DNA of 64,000 bases from positions 24,319,278 through 24,383,277 of the forward strand of contig CM077824.1 in NCBI GenBank assembly GCA_039720395.1, read 5' to 3'. The position numbers and the translations under genes are program-made. Below, piece after piece: positions 1 through 10,477 of this stretch. Every line of letters begins with the position of its first letter. Within the stretch, counting starts at the first letter, position 1. The notes below the pieces were generated by a model. It was given only the letters and a program-made list of their open reading frames with translations. It made no database searches and was not told the origin of the DNA. The DNA is from Liquidambar formosana (taxonomy: Eukaryota; Streptophyta; Magnoliopsida; Saxifragales; Altingiaceae).

Positions 1-554
1 TGGGGGCATGGTTAGGTTTGACAAAGGCGGTTAACCGCTATGCTCTACCTTTGCTAAGCATAGGCATGCACATAGGATCAAACCAAATGCTTTCCATATC
101 AAAATTAAACTTTCTAAAACACTTTTAGGGATAAAATGATGACTAATTAAAGTCAATTTGAAAAGATTTGATTGGTAACTGTGAGTCAATTAAAGCTAAC
201 CCAAGGAAGGTCAATTAACCAACTTGAACTACATCGAGCGATTTTAATCCTGAGCCATTGATTAATCAAATTGAACCTAAGAATACCTCATATGCATTCA
301 TATGAACTCCAATTGACAATTTGGAGATCATTCTAAGGTCAAATGAAAAGTTTGGGACTTAAAAGACGATTATACCCCTCAAGTCACAAAAGCTCTTATT
401 ATCCCTCAAGATCAACTCCAAATTAAACCAAAATTCATATCCATTGTCCTTGTGACTCTAAAAACCTAAATGCAAGTGACTAGACTCAAAAACAAAACAA
501 AAACATGCATGAAATGATGAGCCTAGTAAGGTGGTGCAAAAATGGGGTGTGACA
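1..554 (-). mobile_element. Partial LTR whose 5' end is at 554
   Basis: The stretch ends in GGGGTGTGACA directly before copia pol homology resumes at 555. Read on the minus strand this is an LTR start of the TGTCACACCCC type common in plant gypsy elements. No ORF is present. Its purine-rich, low-complexity text resembles 15,967-16,569 in order and wording (both contain CTAAATGCA followed shortly by CAAGTGA), so the two may be distant copies of one LTR family. The rest lies left of the window, so the duplication and completeness cannot be checked. The expected target duplication on this side would be GCAAG at 555-559. Confidence 0.55.
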
Positions 555-1787
555 GCAAGGTTGGTAAGAATTCCTCTCTTTGTGTTGAAAATATTTTTTT
601 AATTGATGGTTTAAAGTATAATCTCCTGAGCATTAGTCAATTATGTGATAAAGGTTATAGAGTTACTTTTAAATCCAATAAATGCATAATTGAAGATGAT
701 GATAAGACCCTATTTATTGCATATAGGATTGGTAACATCTATGCTATAGAGTTCGAAGAAATCGCATTACAAAATGTACATTGCTTCTCTGCTTTAAATG
801 AAAATCATTGATTATAGCATAGAAGACTTGGACATGCTAGTATGGATTTGATTTCAAAACTTTATAGGCATGAACTTGTAAAAGGTTTACCAAAGGCAAA
901 ATTTTCAAAAGATGGAGTTTGTAGTACATGGCAATTTGGAAAACAAACCAAGTCTTCTTTTAAAATAAAATCTCATATTTCAACTACAAGACCTTTACAA
1001 CTTATCCATATGGACTTATTTGGTCCTATTGCAATTGCTAACCTTGGAGGGAAGCACTACGCATTTGTAATTGTTGATGATTACTCTAAATATATATAGG
1101 TGTTCTTCCTTGCACATAAAGATGAGACTCATGCTATATTTGTTACATATTATAGAAGAGTCCAAAATGAGAAAGGATCTACCATTACACATGTTAGGAG
1201 TAATAGGAGGAGCGAATTTGTCAATAAGGATATTGAATAATATTCTAACGAGAATGGCTTTGATCACAATTTCTCCGCTCCTAGAACTCCCTAACAAAAT
1301 GGTGTGGTTGCAAGAAAGAATAGAACACTTGAAGAAATGTCTAGAACCATGCTTAATGAACATTCTTTACCTCAATATTTTTGGGCTGAGGCCGTTAATA
1401 CCGTATGCTATGTAATGAATAGAGTACTATTAAGATCTAAACTTGGTAAAACTCCTTATGAACTATGGAATGATAAGAAACCTAACATAGGTTACTTTAA
1501 AGTTTTTTGTTGTAAATGCTTTATATTAAATGATAGAGATAAACTTTCTAAATTTGATTCTAAATCCGATGAAGGTGTATTTCTTGGATATTCTATGAAA
1601 AGAAAAGCATATAGAGTTTTTAACAAAAGAATATTAACTGTTCAAGAATCTATGCATGTTGTATTTGATGAAACTAACCCTCTTGCCCCCAAGAGAAATG
1701 TAGATGATGATAATGATGATGATGTAGGTACAAGCTTGCAAGAACAAGTTGAAAACTTGAATCGAAATGACAAACAAGACCCACAAG

Positions 1788-3273
1788 TGTGAGCGCCGCA
1801 TCCATGAACCTCGCCGGGCTCGGGAGTAGTACACCACTAACCACGAATGATTAGGGCGAAAAAGGAGTCGCCACCCGATTTAGCTTCGGGAACCAATTGA
1901 CCCTTAGGAAGGGTCTAACCTACCATAACCAGAGATTATTCGGGTTCGGAACAAGGGTACGCGGATGGGAAGGTGTTAGGCACCCATCTACGCCCGGCCG
2001 AGGCCGGCCCCCATATGTACTTATTGGCTTTAATTAAAAAGGACTTAATTAGGCTCATCCATATTCAATTAATTCAATGATTTAATTCAATCGATGGCAC
2101 ACAATGGCAAAAAGGTATGAAATCAAGGTAAAACGAGAAAAATAAATATATACACAGAAAACAAAAGCATTTAACAGAGTCGAATCATACTTACACAGCC
2201 TGCAAAACAAGGATTAGTTTGCAAAACATGGGTCATGCACGTACGTGCATATGAGATGCACGTACGTGTGTCTCATACGTACGTACGTACGTGCCTACGA
2301 AAATCTCATCCCGTGCTTACCATTTTGTGCCCGAACGAATCTATGACTCGAATATATGCAATAAAATGGCTACAATGCGATTTAGGAACAATAGGATGGC
2401 CTAAACCTAGATGATGGAATGATAGTAAGTGCTAATGAAGATGCAATAAACAGTATTCATACATGTAGGCCTAAATCATGTGAATCGAATGCCAAGAATT
2501 AATGGAGAGATATGATTGCAGAATTCTACCTATCCTTTATGCCCGAACAATATATAGAATATTGAATATCATATGTAAGGGATGAATAGATGTTAAAACG
2601 AATCTGAATGCCAACCATTAAATGAAAGGGATGCGGAAGATGTTATACACATTTCATATAATTAATAATCATGCTAAATCACAAGGAAATGGAATAAAGA
2701 TTGAAAATCATTACCCTCAGGTACGAGCAACAGCAATTTCTCCACGAGCTTGCCTTCCAGACCTCTCGTAGTTACAACTATGAGTTTTCAGATCTTTCGG
2801 GGTGGAAGCTGGGTGCAAAAGTTGGATCCTTTCTCTTGGTTGAAAGTGGGGTATATATAGGGAGGTATTAGGGTTTATTTCGGAGTTCATTAGGGTTTCT
2901 TAGCTGCCATCAAGCAGCTGTCAGCACAGGGGTTTCACAAAGAAAGAAACGATTTGGGAGGAAAAGCTGAAAATTTTGAAAATAAAGGGCATGATCGTAC
3001 GTGCATAGAAGATGCACGTACGTGCATGATCCATGCTCATACGATCATGGGGTAGCAAAATACCAGGTTGCATGATCATACGTGCATGAAAGATGTACGT
3101 ACGTGCATGAACCATGCTCATATGATCATGGGGTATCAAAAACTATCAAAAAGCCACATTGTGCCTGCGTGGGTCCTTCGAGCTCGCTTATGGTAGTTCA
3201 TCTGCTGCTGCCCTTCATCATTGGGCTTAAAGGCAGTCCAAAATGTCAGGCGGTACAAAATTGGGTGTCAACA
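1788..3273 (-). mobile_element. Solo LTR with ACAAG target duplication, inside copia pol
   Basis: The 1,486-bp insert has ends TGTGAGCGCC and GGGTGTCAACA and is flanked by ACAAG at 1,783-1,787 and 3,274-3,278. It holds no gag-pol, so it is a solo LTR. Minus orientation is inferred: TGTTGACACCC is a common plant LTR start, and the minus-strand motif GGGTGCCTAACACCTTCCC (near 1,970) has a close counterpart in plus-strand order near 26,216 in the large Tat-like LTR. A weaker argument for the opposite strand is the TATATATAGG box at about 2,850. It contains a duplicated block rich in CACGTACGTG near its 3,273 end. Confidence 0.9.
2991..3138. repeat. Tandem duplication of an ~80-bp palindrome-rich block
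   Basis: Two adjacent copies (about 2,991-3,070 and 3,071-3,138) share CATGATC..ACGTGCAT, CACGTACGTGCATG and ATGATCATGGGGTA blocks with scattered substitutions. The core GTACGTAC/ACGTACGT is self-complementary and recurs at 2,235-2,300 in the same LTR. It is part of the solo LTR, so it may be a U3 regulatory repeat; that is inference. Confidence 0.7.
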
Positions 3274-4689
3274 ACAAGACAAAGGAAAAGAGAAAGAAGA
3301 AGATGAAGTTATTGGAGTCAAGAAACTAGAAGAAGAAGTAGAATTTAAAAACACTCTTCTTCATTCGGATGTCACCATGACTTGGAAATTTGTGAGGAAT
3401 CATCCTAAGGATCAAATCCTAGGTGAACCCTTACGTGGGGTAAGAACTTGTTCTTCCATGAGAAATATATATGATCATCTTGCATTTTTATCTCAAATTG
3501 CATATAAGAATATTAATGAGGCCGAAAGTGATGAATCTTGGATACTAGCTATGCAAAAAGAGCTTAACCAATTTTAAAGGAACAAGGTTTAGACCTTGGT
3601 TCCAAGACCACATGACCATGGTGTAATAGGCACCAAGTGGGTCTATAGAAACAAGAAAGATGAATCGGGTACCATTGTAAGAAACAAGGCACGATTACTT
3701 GCCCAAGGTTTCAATCAACAAGAAGGCATTGATTATTATAAAACATATGTACCGGTTGCTAGGCTTAAAGCCATTAGGATGCTACTTACATTTGCATGCT
3801 ATAAAGATTTCAAATTATTTTAAATGGATGTCAAGAGTGCTTTCTTAAATGGTTTTATTGAGGAGGAAGTTTATGTTGAACAACCTCCTGGTTTTAAAAG
3901 TCATGAATTTCCTAACCATGTGTTGAAATTATCAAAAGCTTTATATGGTTTGGAACAAGCTCCAAGAGCTTGGTATGAAGACTTAGTGGTTTTTTAATCA
4001 AAAATGGTTTTAAAAGAGGAAAACTTGACACCACTCTTTTTATCAAAACCATTGATAAGGACATGCTTATTATTCAAATATATGTTAATGATATTATCTT
4101 TGGTTCTACTAATGAAAGTTTATGTGAGGATTTTGCTAAAGTCATGCAAGAAGAATTTGAAATGAACATGATGGGTGAACTCAATTTCTTCCTTAGACTA
4201 CAAATCAAGCAAACAAAGGAAGGAAATTTCCTAAATCAATCCAAATATGTTAAAGACTTAATCAAGAAGTATGGATTAGAAGATGGAAGGAATTTTGCCA
4301 CTCTTATGAGCACCTTCATCAAACTTAAGAAGGATGAGAAACATAAATGCGTGGATCAAAAGAAATACCGAGGTATGATTGGTAGTTTACTTTATCTCAC
4401 CGCAAGCAGACCGAATGTCATGTATAGCGTATGTTTGTGTGCTAGATATCAATCATGTCCTAAAGAATCTCACATGCTTACCATTAAATGCATATTTAAA
4501 TATCTTAGTGGCACTATCAATCTTGGCATATGGTATCCTAAATTCACATCATTTGATATGCTTAGCTATTTCGATGCGGACTTTGCCAAATGCAAAGATG
4601 GTCGCAAAAGCACAAGTGGGACTTGTCACTTTCTTGTACATTCCCTAGTTTCTTGGTTTAGCAAGAAGCAAACTTTGGTTGCTCTTTCT

Positions 4690-4738
4690 ATAGCCGAGGT
4701 CGAATATTTAGCGGCCGAGGTCGAATACTTAGCGGCCA
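4690..4738 (+). repeat. 21-bp in-frame duplication in RNase H
   Basis: Seven codons encoding AEVEYLA occur twice in a row, differing at one third position (TAT/TAC). Relatives of this copia family have the AExEYxA segment once, so this copy has a small in-frame tandem duplication next to the RNase H active-site region. Confidence 0.75.
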
Positions 4739-5093
4739 AAAGTTGTTGTGCACAAATGTTGTACATAAAACAACAACTTGAGGACTTTGGACTTCATTAT
4801 GATCATATTCCCATAAAATGTGATAATACAAGTGCAATTAATCTAACTAAGAACCCCATACAGCATTCACGCACCAAACACATTGAAATTAGACATCATT
4901 TTCTAAGAGACCATGTTCAAAAAGGTGATGTTGAAATTGAGTTTGTTGGTACGGAACACAAATTAGCCGATATCTTCACAAAACCTCTTCAAAAAGATAG
5001 GTTTAACTTCATAAAACGTAAACTGGGTATGTGCTTGAGTGATGATGTGTGTTGATGCTTGAAAAATTTTCAAAAATTTCTGTTCAGGCAGTT

Positions 5094-5300
5094 TAAGACG
5101 TCTTATTTTCATTTCAGACATCTTAAAGATTTTTCAGACATCTTAAAACTCTCTCAGACGTCTTAAAATTTTATAGATTTTGACCCATTTTATGGCTCTT
5201 TGGATTTTTCAGACGCCTGTTTCAGACGTCTGAAACAAGTTGTCACGTCTGAAATCATCAGGCCGATTTTTTAATCCAGTAGATTTCAGACGTCTGAATC
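5094..5300. repeat. Scattered GACGTC dyads downstream of copia pol
   Basis: TTAAGACGTCTTA-like and TTTCAGACGTCTGAA-like motifs recur about eight times in the untranslated stretch between the pol stop and the env-position ORF. The same motif forms a denser array inside the 3' LTR (7,715-8,160). The core AGACGTCT is a perfect palindrome, and the degenerate copies (AGACATCT, AGACGCCT) keep the flanking TTAA or TTTC text. Confidence 0.75.
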
Positions 5301-5523
5301 TAGTACAGCATTTCACTATTTTGAGCCCTAATTTTTTCAAAACGTATCATTTTTCACGGGCTCTCCAACTTCCATCTCCTCTTCGTCATCCCAAACGATT
5401 ATCACCCTTCCCAACCGTCACCACCTCTCTACCTCCTTCTTCCCTTACAAAAACCCCAACTCCACATCTCTTTCCTCACACCCTCACCATCTCTTTCACT
5501 TTTTCTCCATTGAAATCCTCTCT

Positions 5524-6980
5524 ATGGTGAATTTGAAGAAGACTTCTTCCACCGTCGGCACCAAGAATGACCGTGAAGAAGAACCCATTCCTCTACCACC
5601 ACCGATACTACCACCGCCAACCACTACCGGCGAAGGAGCGTCACGGAAGAAGCATTTCACCATTGGCACTGCAAAGGGCAAAGGCAAGGGTCCTCCGCAC
5701 CCCTTGAGATTCCTCAGCCACCTCCTGCATGAGTTCCTCCTGGTCACCCGGACCACGACTCCGGCCATGAACCAAATGAAGTCAAGCCTCTAAATCCTTA
5801 GCCACCACCAGAAAATCCTCCATTGATTCTCACTGACGTGATGCTCTACCTATCCGACGCCGTCCGAGAACTCTATCTCACGCGTTTCATGGATAGGAAG
5901 ATCATGTATCCAAAGGTATTCAAAGAATCCTTTCTTTCCCAGTACTTTCCCAACATCATTTCTTTTTTTCAAGCCATTGGGCTTTATGAATTTGTCTCCC
6001 TCTCTCTTCCTGAATATTCAAACTTAACTCAACTCTTTTATGCCAATTGCAAGATGGAAAAACTTGGGACGGGAACCTCTCTAGTTCACGGCACCCAAAT
6101 TTCTCTCAATGCCTCCATTTTGAATCAAATTTTTTATATTCCTATGGGAAGTGTTACCATTCAAGACAAGAATCAGTGGCCTTGCATTGAAAATTTTGAT
6201 AAAATAGTCGCCCTCCAACTCATAAGTGGTGATCAATCCATCATTACTACTATCAAGCTTCCCATTAACAAACTCACTATAGAAAGCAATATTATTCACA
6301 AAATCATATCTAACAATATATTGCCCAGGAATAGCCGAGACCATGTCTCCTACACCAATGTTTGTCTCATTTGGTGTATTCTTACACATACCCCCATCGA
6401 TATTGGCTGCCTAATGATTTATCATATGGCCACGGAAAATAAACATGCCAAAAGCCCTCTTTCCTATGAAGTTGCACTCACTACAGTCTTCCATTACTTC
6501 AATGTCCCCCTTACTTACGCAGTCATTACCAAAACTCCTTCTCACAAGGATGAGATAGGGACATACATGCTTTGACTTATGGGCTATAAGTGCAAGGAAA
6601 GTGCTTGGGTTCCTAAAATCCCTAGTGTTGCTCTTTCCTTATCTACTTGCCCTTCCTTTTCTTCTATTCCTCCACCATCCACTGATCCCTCTCTCGATGA
6701 CCTTGACCTCCTTAGTTTTCACCCTACTGGTGAGGACAATTCCCCCTCTTCTGCCTTTATCCATTCCTCTCTTTCTCCTGCCCATTCTCCTTCCCTTGGT
6801 CCCTCTTCCTCCTCTAGTCCCTCCATTAAATACCTTTTTCTCTCTTTCTCTAAACAGATGAAGAGTCTGAAGAAATATGTGCACAAGAAGATGGAAGGAA
6901 TACACGACTGCATCAATGATTTGGCCGTCGAAATCAAGTACATCAAGGACCGTTTGCCACTTCCACCACCTGTACCTTGA
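5524..6980 (+). pseudogene. Env-position ORF of the SIRE-like element (plant-transposon-protein-like domain, C-terminal coil)
   Basis: This lies between pol and the polypurine tract, where SIRE-lineage elements carry a third ORF. The ATG at 5,524 opens a Lys/Pro-rich low-complexity N-terminus. The middle (5,823-6,575) has text such as YSNLTQLFYAN and SLVHGTQISLNASILNQIF, which resembles the domain annotated in plant genomes as 'putative plant transposon protein'. After a Ser/Pro-rich stretch, the C-terminus (about 6,855-6,975) looks like a coiled coil (KKYVHKKMEGIHDCINDLAV). It is broken by a frame change around 5,700-5,750, a TAG near 5,811 and a TGA at 6,573-6,575. No transmembrane segment is evident, so a true envelope role is not supported. 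The domain naming is from memory of the family and should be searched. Confidence 0.7.
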
Positions 6981-6991
6981 ACTCTTTTTGA

Positions 6992-7329
6992 TGTTGACAA
7001 AGGGGGAGAAGTATTTAGGATAACTTTTTGGGATTTATTTTGGTTATTTTGGATAGCTGTTTTGTTAAGAATTTTTATGGACAACTGTTTGTTTTAGTTA
7101 ATTGTGTGTTTGATTGGATGAAGAACTTTTTACTGTACACATCTTTAATTTGCAAAGTTAATGAAGTTTATTTAGCTTCTACTATGTGTTGAAGTTTATA
7201 TTTCATTTATTGTTTTATGCACATTTATAGGAGGAGCTATATGATAAACATGCTATGTATATCAGTTAAATTGATTTAGTTAACTCCCAAAAGACATCTA
7301 TGGATTGTCATCATCAAAAAGAGGGAGAT
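6992..7329 (+). promoter_or_regulatory. 3' untranslated region and polypurine tract of the SIRE-like element
   Basis: The purine run AAAAAGAGGGAGA (7,316-7,328) stands directly before the 3' LTR, which begins TGTTGACCC at 7,330; it is the expected primer site for plus-strand DNA synthesis. A second purine tract, GACAAAGGGGGAGAA, occurs at about 6,995-7,010, just after the env-position ORF. The same pair of signals reappears in the minus-strand element at 61,471-61,820. Confidence 0.8.
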
Positions 7330-7714
7330 TGTTGACCCAAATGGTTTTAACACCATTGATTTTGATGATAACAATGCATTAGAAGATCTTAAGGACTAAT
7401 GATTTTAAATCAAGCCTAAGACAGGTATAATCTAGCTACAACAAATCAACTGAGTCAAACAAAAGCATAACGCATGAATGGACATAAAAAAGAATCAATG
7501 TCAAAGCCAAAAAAAAGATCAAGTGAAGACATATAGGATATAATGTAAGATTGATCCAATTTAATGGTCATTTGTGATTTAAGGGCTTTAGGTTCATGCA
7601 TTAACTTGGTAACACTTAAAATGAACCAATTCAATCACGTTTTGAGTCTCTTGACTCGTGCATATGATCCCTTAAAAATCAGGTCTTAAGTTCTTTGTAT
7701 TAAATTTCTACTGC

Positions 7715-8160
7715 AGAGCTTTAAAACGTCTTAAAAATATTTAAGATGTCTGAAATCTGATTAAGACATCTGAAACTTTATTTAAGACGTCTGAATCATG
7801 ATTAAGACGTCTGAAATAGGCTTAAGACGTCTGAAGACTGAGGACCAAATATACATCTTCTCTGGTTTATTAAGACGTCTATATTAGATGTCTAAAATGG
7901 ACTTTAAAATGTCTAAAAGATCGTTAAGACGTCTGAAATGAAGAGACCTCAAAATACATCCTCTCTGGTTTTTTAAGACGTGAGAATAAGACGTCTTAAA
8001 GAGGTTTAAGATGTCTGAAATTAGTTTAAGACGTCCGAATCCTTGTAAACAGTGACCTTGAAAAACCTCTATAGAAATCAGTCCTCTGGTTTTTTAAGAT
8101 GCCTGAATAAGACGTTTTAAATAGAATCAGACGTCTTAAATCAATTTCAGACGTCAAATC
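7715..8160. repeat. Array of TTAAGACGTCTGAA motifs in LTR U3
   Basis: More than fifteen copies of a 12-14 bp motif centred on AGACGTCT occur with irregular spacing of about 20-40 bp, in both TTAAGACGTCTGAA and TTTCAGACGTCTTAA orientations. Several are degenerate (AAGATGTCTGAA, AAGACATCTGAA). GACGTC is the core of the C-box bound by plant bZIP factors, so a regulatory role is possible, but binding is inference. The array is at the same LTR position as unrelated dyad arrays in the other SIRE-like LTRs here. Confidence 0.85.
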
Positions 8161-8296
8161 TCTCGAGACTGACTCATAATGGCTAGTTTTTCAAATGGTC
8201 TTTCGAGCATTAAATGCCCACCAAACCATCTTTCCCTGCATTTATTGCTATAGAACGGTCACTTGGACCTCTTGAGCTATAGATACATGAGTTAAA

Positions 8297-9958
8297 TGTT
8301 AGGATTATGCCCTAGAGCTAATCATGGAGATGATTGTTTAGGGATTAGGAACAATCATTTGATTTCATTTAAGTATGTCACATTTACTATTGATTTAATA
8401 AAAGGGCTTATTCTATTATGTTTATATGCATCATTTATATTTACATAATATGTCCATGGAGTTAGAGTTGAGAATATGAAATTACAAAGAGTTGTAATTT
8501 TGAGACTGTAAATATATCTCTGTACTAAACTCCTAAAACATTCATAGTTGAAGGTTCACTATGATGGACAGTAATGAACCATAGGACTAGCACTTGTTAG
8601 GTTGACTCTATAGAAGGATAGCTAGTGTCAAGCTATTTGTGTGGAGACACTACAACCAACAAGTGGGTGCCTATTACTAGAATAGGTACACTGAATGTGA
8701 CCAAAGATATGAGATAAACTGAATGGAGTTTTATCCGGCCTGTCAATCAGTTTCTCATTGTTATAGTGGTACAAGTAATCCTTAGACCTGAGACATCATA
8801 GTTGTCCTATGCATGTAGCTTTAGAAGTTTGATAACACTAAGTGCAGATCTTATTCAGGGGTCTGCAAAGGTGTTTATTGGCCCTATTGCGATGTGTATG
8901 AAGGTATGTGAGTGATCAACAAGGAATCCATCACTCTCAAGAAAAAGAGAGAGAATGTCTCATATAGGATTCATAATATAGCTCATTAAATCCATGGCCA
9001 TGGTAGGATGAATGTGGAAAAAAGTTTCCATGAGTTCATCAATGAGTTGATATTCATGATTGAGTATAAAGTAATTAAACTAGGGACTTAACAGACTTCC
9101 ATGTCCTATTAGTTTAATTGGAGACATTGTGTTGAAGGAAGGATGCAATTGTAACCTATAAACTATAACAGAAGGGTTCTTTGTAAATGACTATTCACCT
9201 CATTAAGGACCACACCATGAGCCATATGCTAGGTGTTACTCATGGTTAGTAGAAGCCCTAATTGATATTATAATCAATTAGTGAATTGGAAGGAGTTCCA
9301 ATTAGACCCTAAATGGAAAGAGTTCCATTGCGCACACCTTGTGCTATTCCTACTACTTGATGATGTGAACCCAATGGGTCACACACTGATCATGCAAGAA
9401 GAGCTTTAAAGTCTATGAGAGAAAGGGCATAAGTGAAAAAAAGAATAGTTCTTAAGGAGCAAGGTTGTATAAGATACAAACTAGAGGGGTTATTGTGTAA
9501 TTAGGAGTAATCACACAAAACCTATTAGGGTTTGAAGTCCCCCCCTTGGCTGGCCCTAGTAGAGGCTTTATAAAGCCTCCTATGATGTGATGACATCATC
9601 ATCTTGATCACTCCCAAGTGCTAGCCGAAAATCACAAGGGGCTCTCTCTCTCTCTCCTCTCTTCTCCTACTCTAGCAACAACATGGGAAAGAAGGAAAGG
9701 ACTTGAAGCTCTAGCTAGGTGTGGATACCGTTGGAGGCAGTACACTTGGACTGCTCGTACGCTGCTGTCTGGATTCGAAGCTTAGAGCAAAATGGAGAAG
9801 ACATAATCAACTGTAAGTTCTAAACCCTCTCTTTGTAATTAGGGTTTTATTGTTTTGTATGAACCACAATCAGATTCATGGTCTGCATGGAATTGATAGG
9901 AAATTTTTGTTATTCAAGTTATTTCGCATTCTGTTTCCTTCTAGTTCAATTCCTAACA
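8297..9958 (+). mobile_element. BARE/Angela-like solo LTR, copy A (TSD TTAAA)
   Basis: The 1,662-bp insert begins TGTTAGGATTATGCCCTAGAG and ends TTCCTAACA. It is flanked by TTAAA at 8,292-8,296 and 9,959-9,963. The start phrase with ATTATGCCCTAGAG is characteristic of BARE/Angela copia LTRs. There is no internal coding, PBS or polypurine tract, so it is a solo LTR. Its 3' third has a TATA-like TTTATAAAG region near 9,568 and a (CT)n stretch near 9,640. It sits inside the 3' LTR of the SIRE-like element. Confidence 0.92.
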
Positions 9959-10477
9959 TTAAACTCATTTATGAGCATTCATTAAGCTAGAAACAAAATC
10001 ATTTATTTGCAAGCCCTAATTTCACCACTGAGCATTTATCGTGAATCATTCCATAGCTGAGTAAGCTTTCAATTTCAATGTATCTACTCTTTTGCTAGAG
10101 CTTCTTGAGTACAAAAATATACTTAAATCATCTTGTATTCAAGGGTTGAGAGAACTCCCATTTGTAAGCACTTAAAGAGTGTGTCATGAATAAGTGTTGG
10201 TGAAGAACACTTGGTGTTGTGAAGGTTTGCTGCTCCACCTTAAAGGAGAGTGATAGTGGATTGGTGAATCCTCAAGCGAGCTCTTGAGGCGAGGACATAG
10301 GCGGGAGGCTAAACCTCGTTAACATCGTTTGCATTCTCTTCCTCTTTATCTCTTAATTATTGCTTGTTCTTGTATTTACTTTCACTTACAATAATCTGAT
10401 TTTGAGTTTGCAATTAATTTTTAATTTGGCCAATAACCCTATTCACCCCCCTCTAGGGTTATATATTTGGGACAACA

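Larger units (their letters stand above)
555..5055 (+). pseudogene. pol: Copia pol pseudogene (integrase, RT, RNase H)
   Basis: GAG-pre-integrase text (NLLSISQLCDKG, RRLGHASMDL) runs from 555. Integrase follows with HMDLFGP near 1,010 and NGVVARKNRTLEEM near 1,300. RT text includes GTKWVYRNK, ARLLAQGFNQQEGIDY and [10 protein letters not shown]. RNase H and the C-terminal tail end with ADIFTKPLQ. Breaks visible: stops at 809-811, near 816 and at 1,097-1,099 where the family has Trp; TAA before QNGVV near 1,291; TAA at 3,821-3,823; and a one-base shift near 3,985. The integrase Asp in the usual RSDxGxEF motif is Asn (RSNRRSEF), the Glu of the VERKN motif is Ala, and the RT YVDD box reads YVND. 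The coding frame is interrupted by the solo LTR at 1,788-3,273 and resumes in the same frame at 3,279. Dead gene, high confidence. Confidence 0.9.
555..10477 (+). mobile_element. Decayed SIRE/Maximus-like Ty1/copia element (5' part missing)
   Basis: The element reads, in copia order, GAG-pre-integrase and integrase (555-1,787), the continuation of pol with reverse transcriptase and RNase H (3,279-5,055), an additional ORF in the env position (5,524-6,980), a polypurine tract (7,316-7,328) and a 3' LTR (7,330-10,477). An extra ORF between pol and the 3' LTR, and RNase H residues such as NPIQHSRTKHIEIRHHF, match the SIRE/Maximus lineage. Two later insertions interrupt it: a solo LTR at 1,788-3,273 and a BARE/Angela-like solo LTR at 8,297-9,958. 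Its gag and 5' LTR lie outside the window or were displaced by the LTR ending at 554. It cannot be autonomous, because pol has many stops and lost catalytic residues. Confidence 0.88.
7330..10477 (+). mobile_element. 3' LTR of the SIRE-like element, interrupted by a solo LTR
   Basis: Boundaries are TGTTGACCCAAATGG at 7,330 and TTTGGGACAACA ending at 10,477. Removing the insert at 8,297-9,958 and one target copy leaves about 1.48 kb. The LTR contains a long palindromic-motif array (7,715-8,160), then text (CTAGTTTTTCAAATGG, GCATTTATTGCTATAG) that has counterparts in the other two SIRE-like LTRs of the window (28,052-29,318 and 60,324-61,470). No matching 5' LTR is in the window, so age cannot be estimated from LTR divergence. 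Confidence 0.88.
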
